Assembly (NCBI GenBank): GCA_022450045.1
Contig: JAKURD010000023.1
Location: 1 to 47,206 of the forward strand
From: Gracilimonas sp.
GTDB taxonomy: Bacteria > Bacteroidota > Rhodothermia > Balneolales > Balneolaceae
Reading direction: 5' to 3'
DNA length: 47,206 bases
Position 1 is the stretch's first letter. Every line of letters starts with the position of its first letter. Below, piece by piece: positions 44,044 to 47,206 of this stretch. Under the pieces are notes generated by a model that saw nothing but the letters and a program-made list of their open reading frames with translations, was not told the DNA's origin and ran no database searches. A program made the translations under genes and the position numbers.

Positions 44044-44907
44044 ATGCGGATCTTAGTGACGGGAGGAAATGGACAGCTTGGGAGTGAATGGATTAGCTAT
44101 CTGAATCGGCAGGAAGTTGAATTCATTGCGCTGCCTTCCTCAGATTTCGATCTCACCGATCATGCAGATACCCGGCGCGTAATGGGGAATTTAAAGCCGG
44201 ACCTTCTCATCAATTGTGCCGCTTATACAAAAGTTGATCAGGCTGAGGAAGAACCTGAAAAGGCTTTTGCTGTTAACAGCGAAGGAGTTAAGAACCTTGC
44301 GAATTACTGTGCTTCACATAACATAAAACTGGTTCACTTTTCTACCGATTATGTGTTCCCGGGAACAGAAGAAGATCATCAGAAATATCCTAAGGGTTAT
44401 TCTGAAGATCACCCCACTAATCCGATCAATACATATGGGGAAAGTAAATTAGCCGGTGAACAGGCGGTCCGGGAATCGGGTTGCGAATTTATAATAATGC
44501 GGGTGGCCTGGCTTTGTGGAAAACACGGAAGCAATTTCGTAAAAACCATGTTGAAAATGGGGAAAGAGCGAGAAGAAGTGAGCGTTGTAAACGATCAATT
44601 TGGCTGCCCTTCTTTTGCCCATAATGTTGTTTATAACTGCTGGAAATTAGTTGTAGAACATAAGTTAGGAACGTATCATCTTTGTTCGGAAGGAAAGATC
44701 AGTTGGCATGAATTTGCCAAAGAGATCTTTGAGCAAATGGAAATACCCGTGAATTTGAAACCTGTTAGCAGTTCCGAATTCCCTGCCAAAGCTAAACGAC
44801 CGGCATTCTCCTTATTAAATACTCAAAAAATTAGTAACATCCCCGGCGTTACCATAATTGACTGGAAAGAAGGATTAACAAACCTGTTGGCAGAATTGAG
44901 ATCATGA
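44044..44907 (+). CDS. rfbD: dTDP-4-dehydrorhamnose reductase
   Basis: Catalyses the last step, reduction of dTDP-4-dehydro-L-rhamnose with NAD(P)H. The 287-residue short-chain dehydrogenase has the Rossmann motif MRILVTGGNGQLGSE, INCAAYTKVDQAEEEPEKAF, FSTDYVFPGTEEDH and the catalytic YGESKLAGEQAV (Tyr-x3-Lys). RVAWLCGKHGSNFVKTML is also typical of RmlD. The start is one base after the rfbA stop, and the end overlaps rfbC by four bases. All four genes are on one transcript. Confidence 0.95.
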   Translation: MRILVTGGNGQLGSEWISYLNRQEVEFIALPSSDFDLTDHADTRRVMGNLKPDLLINCAAYTKVDQAEEEPEKAFAVNSEGVKNLANYCASHNIKLVHFSTDYVFPGTEEDHQKYPKGYSEDHPTNPINTYGESKLAGEQAVRESGCEFIIMRVAWLCGKHGSNFVKTMLKMGKEREEVSVVNDQFGCPSFAHNVVYNCWKLVVEHKLGTYHLCSEGKISWHEFAKEIFEQMEIPVNLKPVSSSEFPAKAKRPAFSLLNTQKISNIPGVTIIDWKEGLTNLLAELRS

Positions 44908-45449
44908 AAATTTCAGAAACCCGTATTCCTGCGGTAAAGATCATTGAACCACGTGTATTTGAAGATGACCGGGGGTATTTTTTCGAAGCCTACCGTAAAT
45001 CTATTTTGGATGAAGCCGGTATTGAAGAGGAGTTTATTCAGGATAATGTTTCAAAGTCATACCGAAATGCAATTCGGGGTTTGCATTATCAAATCCAAAA
45101 CCCGCAAGCTAAGCTGGTGCAATGTCTCAGAGGCTCCGTTCTCGATGTAGCTGTAGATCTACGGCAGGATTCCCCCTCATTCGGGAATTATGTGGCCATC
45201 AAATTATCGGATGTAAGCAAGAGAATGCTCTATATACCTAAAGGCTTTGCTCACGGTTTTTCTGTACTTTCCGATGAGGCTATTGTAACCTATAAGTGTT
45301 CGGATTACTACAATGCGGAAGGGGAACGCGGGGTACGCTGGGATGATCCGCTTATCAGAATTAACTGGGATGTAAGCCGCCCGATCCTCTCTGAAAAAGA
45401 CCGAAAACTCCCATTATTTTCATCCATCAAAGAAGAAGATCTATTTTAA
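44904..45449 (+). CDS. rfbC: dTDP-4-dehydrorhamnose 3,5-epimerase
   Basis: A cupin epimerase acting between RfbB and RfbD. The 181-residue protein has FEDDRGYFFEAYRK, FIQDNVSKSYRNAIRGLHYQ, AKLVQCLRGSVLDVAVDLRQ and the conserved YIPKGFAHGFSVLSDEAIV. The catalytic His lies in RGLHYQ and the Asp in VAVDLRQ. Length is standard. It overlaps rfbD by four bases and is followed one base later by rfbB. Confidence 0.96.
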   Translation: MKISETRIPAVKIIEPRVFEDDRGYFFEAYRKSILDEAGIEEEFIQDNVSKSYRNAIRGLHYQIQNPQAKLVQCLRGSVLDVAVDLRQDSPSFGNYVAIKLSDVSKRMLYIPKGFAHGFSVLSDEAIVTYKCSDYYNAEGERGVRWDDPLIRINWDVSRPILSEKDRKLPLFSSIKEEDLF

Positions 45450-45450
45450 T

Positions 45451-46455
45451 ATGCGCATCATTGTAACAGGGGGAGCCGGATTTATAGGCTCCAATCTTAT
45501 TTTAAAGCTTAATGAACAACACCCGGATTGGGAGATCTTTAATCTGGATAAATTGACCTATGCTTCGGATCATTCACACCTTAAATCCCTTAAAGATTCG
45601 GGAAGATATTATTTTAAAAAAGTGGATCTGGTGAACAGAGATGAGGTCAAGGATGTGGTAAAGGCTTTTAAACCACAGGGAGTTTTTCATCTGGCTGCAG
45701 AATCGCATGTGGATAATTCTATACAGGGGCCGGAGCCATTTATTCAATCGAACATTGTAGGCACGTTCAATATTTTGGAGGAGTGCAGGCTGCTTTGGAA
45801 AGAAGATGAAAATGCCTGGAAAAACAACCGGTTCCTGCATGTCTCAACCGATGAAGTGTATGGTGAATTGGAAGGGGATGGCTTCTTCAATGAAGAGACC
45901 CCATATGCTCCAAATTCCCCATATTCAGCTTCTAAAGCCGGCAGTGATTTTATCGTTCGTTCATACCATAAAACCTATGGAATGAATGTGGTGACTACGA
46001 ATTGTTCCAATAACTACGGCCCGCATCAGCATGATGAAAAATTGATTCCCGTGGTTATCCGGAATGCTATTCAGCATAATGAAATTCCGGTTTATGGGAG
46101 AGGGGAAAACGTGCGAGACTGGCTGTTTGTTCATAATCACTGTGATGCCCTTGATGTGGCTTTCCGAACAGGTAAGGCCGGAGAAACTTATGTGATCGGC
46201 GGCAATAACGAGTGGAGGAATATTGACCTGGTTCATAAGATCTGCAATATCCTGAATGAGGAAGTTGGGAAAGGCCCTGATGGAGATTATAACAATCTGA
46301 TCACTTTTGTGGGAGACCGGCTGGGCCATGATTTTCGCTACGCCATTGATGCCTCAAAGATAAAGGAAGAGCTTGGCTGGGAAGCTTCTCAGGATTTTGA
46401 CGGAATGCTCCGCCATACAATTTTGTGGTACATAGATAAGTATAATTCAAAGTGA
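45451..46455 (+). CDS. rfbB: dTDP-glucose 4,6-dehydratase
   Basis: Converts dTDP-glucose to dTDP-4-keto-6-deoxyglucose, the step after RfbA. The 334-residue protein has the NAD motif MRIIVTGGAGFIGSNL, then LAAESHVDNSIQGPEPFIQS, VSTDEVYGELEG, the catalytic YSASKAGSDFIVRSY, NCSNNYGPHQHDEKLIPVVI, GRGENVRDWLFVHNHCDAL and GDRLGHDFRYAIDASKI. Gene order rfbA-D-C-B with gaps of one base or overlaps shows a compact operon. The product dTDP-rhamnose would feed LPS or exopolysaccharide. Confidence 0.97.
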   Translation: MRIIVTGGAGFIGSNLILKLNEQHPDWEIFNLDKLTYASDHSHLKSLKDSGRYYFKKVDLVNRDEVKDVVKAFKPQGVFHLAAESHVDNSIQGPEPFIQSNIVGTFNILEECRLLWKEDENAWKNNRFLHVSTDEVYGELEGDGFFNEETPYAPNSPYSASKAGSDFIVRSYHKTYGMNVVTTNCSNNYGPHQHDEKLIPVVIRNAIQHNEIPVYGRGENVRDWLFVHNHCDALDVAFRTGKAGETYVIGGNNEWRNIDLVHKICNILNEEVGKGPDGDYNNLITFVGDRLGHDFRYAIDASKIKEELGWEASQDFDGMLRHTILWYIDKYNSK

Positions 46456-46512
46456 AAAATTAAAGATTAAAAATTACTGTTAGCCATGACTCAATTTTTA
46501 ATCTTTAATTTT
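46456..46512. repeat. Perfect 20-bp stem AT-rich inverted repeat
   Basis: AAAATTAAAGATTAAAAATT (46456-46475) and its exact reverse complement (46493-46512) flank a 17-base loop containing GTTAGCCATGAC. It begins directly after the rfbB stop and is followed by more T-rich text. It may end the rhamnose transcript, but its low GC content and length are more like the dispersed palindromes of this window. Confidence 0.6.
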
Positions 46513-46538
46513 AAATTTTTAATTCTAAAGCGAATAAA

Positions 46539-47012
46539 ATGAGCGATAGAAAATACTGGCTGATGAAATCGGAACCGGAAGATTACAGCATTGATGACTT
46601 AAAGGACGATGGAGAGACAGCGTGGACCGGAGTCAGAAACTATGGGGCCCGAAATTTTATGCGGGATGAAATGAATGTGGGCGACGGAGTTCTATTTTAT
46701 CACTCCAATATCTCAACGCCCGTGATCGTGGGAACGATGGAAGTATGCAGTGAGCCATATCCTGATCCGCTTCAGTTCGATCCCAATTCTAAATATTTTG
46801 ATGAAAAAAGCTCCGAAAGTGAACCCCGCTGGCAGTTAGTAGATGTTAAATTCGTTCAGAAGTTCGAGAATCCAGTTACCCGTGATGCCATGAAAGAAGA
46901 AGCTGCACTGGAAGATATGGAGCTATTCCGCCTGGGACGTTATTCAATAACTCCCGTTCGGGAAAGTGAATGGAAAAAAATCCATGAAATGGCCGGGGCG
47001 GATACTAAATAA
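46539..47012 (+). CDS. EVE domain-containing protein
   Basis: A 157-residue single-domain protein of the EVE family, related to thymocyte nuclear protein 1 and the YTH/PUA-like folds that bind modified bases in RNA or DNA. Visible motifs are KYWLMKSEPEDYSIDDL, TAWTGVRNYGARNFMRDEM, VGDGVLFYHSN, VGTMEVCSEPYPDPLQFDP and RWQLVDVKF. The family length is usual. It follows the rhamnose operon by 83 bp containing a hairpin and is probably a separate gene. Its biological role in bacteria is not settled; some EVE proteins accompany restriction systems, but none is seen here. Confidence 0.93.
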   Translation: MSDRKYWLMKSEPEDYSIDDLKDDGETAWTGVRNYGARNFMRDEMNVGDGVLFYHSNISTPVIVGTMEVCSEPYPDPLQFDPNSKYFDEKSSESEPRWQLVDVKFVQKFENPVTRDAMKEEAALEDMELFRLGRYSITPVRESEWKKIHEMAGADTK

Positions 47013-47206
47013 CGTGAGTGCGGTATAATTATCCTCGTTACAGCCTTTGAGTCACGGTCTGATGGCTCTAAGTCCATCTGACCGATTGCTTGATTCGAGT
47101 ACCCAAGCTTGTTCTTATGCTAATCAAACATCCGGACCCTGCATCTTCGAACAGATGGCTGCTCCATCAGCTCGAATAAGGGAATGTTTAACATGCCTAT
47201 TGGTCC
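47011..47206. mobile_element. MITE-like element, reverse copy, cut by the window end
   Basis: The reverse complement of this segment matches the element at 37463-37706. GAGGATAATTAT, the GGTCAGATGGACTTAGAGCC core, AAGCTTGGGTACTCGAATCA, and ATTCGAGCTGATGG occur in the same order. Its terminus AACGTGAGTGCGGTATAATT begins inside the TAA stop codon of the EVE gene (47010-47012). The opposite end lies outside the window. Confidence 0.7.

Overview
The window looks like a chromosomal segment of a marine or halophilic member of the Balneolota or a close relative in the Bacteroidota/Rhodothermota group. The reasons are a moderate-to-low GC content, a near absence of clear Shine-Dalgarno sequences, PyrE, Fur, RNase G and MurA proteins of Bacteroidota flavour, secreted proteins ending in a type IX secretion (T9SS) C-terminal sorting domain, and many dispersed intergenic hairpin repeats. 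The phylum is an inference from these features, since no rRNA or tRNA gene is present to confirm it.

Region 1 (1-25972) is mostly housekeeping. A secreted beta-barrel-like protein and an acyl-carrier-like protein without the phosphopantetheine serine lie divergent from a two-gene ergothioneine pathway (egtB-egtD). A leftward operon then carries pgsA-pgpA-pyrE-miaB and an unknown six-helix membrane protein. Rightward come cinA, a TonB-receptor-like outer-membrane protein and ftsX, tightly coupled and abutting a leftward fur-like gene. An acyl-CoA ligase ends at a clear terminator. Leftward again are rng-hslV-hslU-ctpA and a small HTH-like gene, biotin carrier protein and murA. DUF3109 and rpoN run rightward.

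Region 2 (25973-26971) is a 1 kb gene-free stretch packed with dispersed repeats and hairpins.

Region 3 (26972-37300) is a surface-appendage locus read leftward. It has three single-helix pilin-like proteins ending at a terminator, three small overlapping DUF4402-like fimbrial subunits, a larger DUF4402-like probable major subunit followed by a terminator, a periplasmic PapD-like chaperone, and a very large usher. The usher carries a C-terminal extension of about three SPOR-like repeats, which I regard as an unusual architecture. The fimbrial genes are interrupted by a small GIY-YIG nuclease gene on the opposite strand, sandwiched between two direct copies of a structured repeat of about 187 bp. 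This looks like a mobile nuclease cassette.

Region 4 (37300-43300) holds a MITE-like repeat element with terminal inverted repeats and a candidate 5-bp target duplication, a frameshifted and deleted T9SS-exported protein gene, and its intact 1220-residue relative, a repeat-rich predicted surface protein.

Region 5 (43341-47206) is the dTDP-L-rhamnose operon rfbA-rfbD-rfbC-rfbB, an EVE-domain protein, and another copy of the MITE-like repeat that begins inside the EVE stop codon and runs off the window.

All functional calls come from motif recognition by eye; none was checked by a database search.
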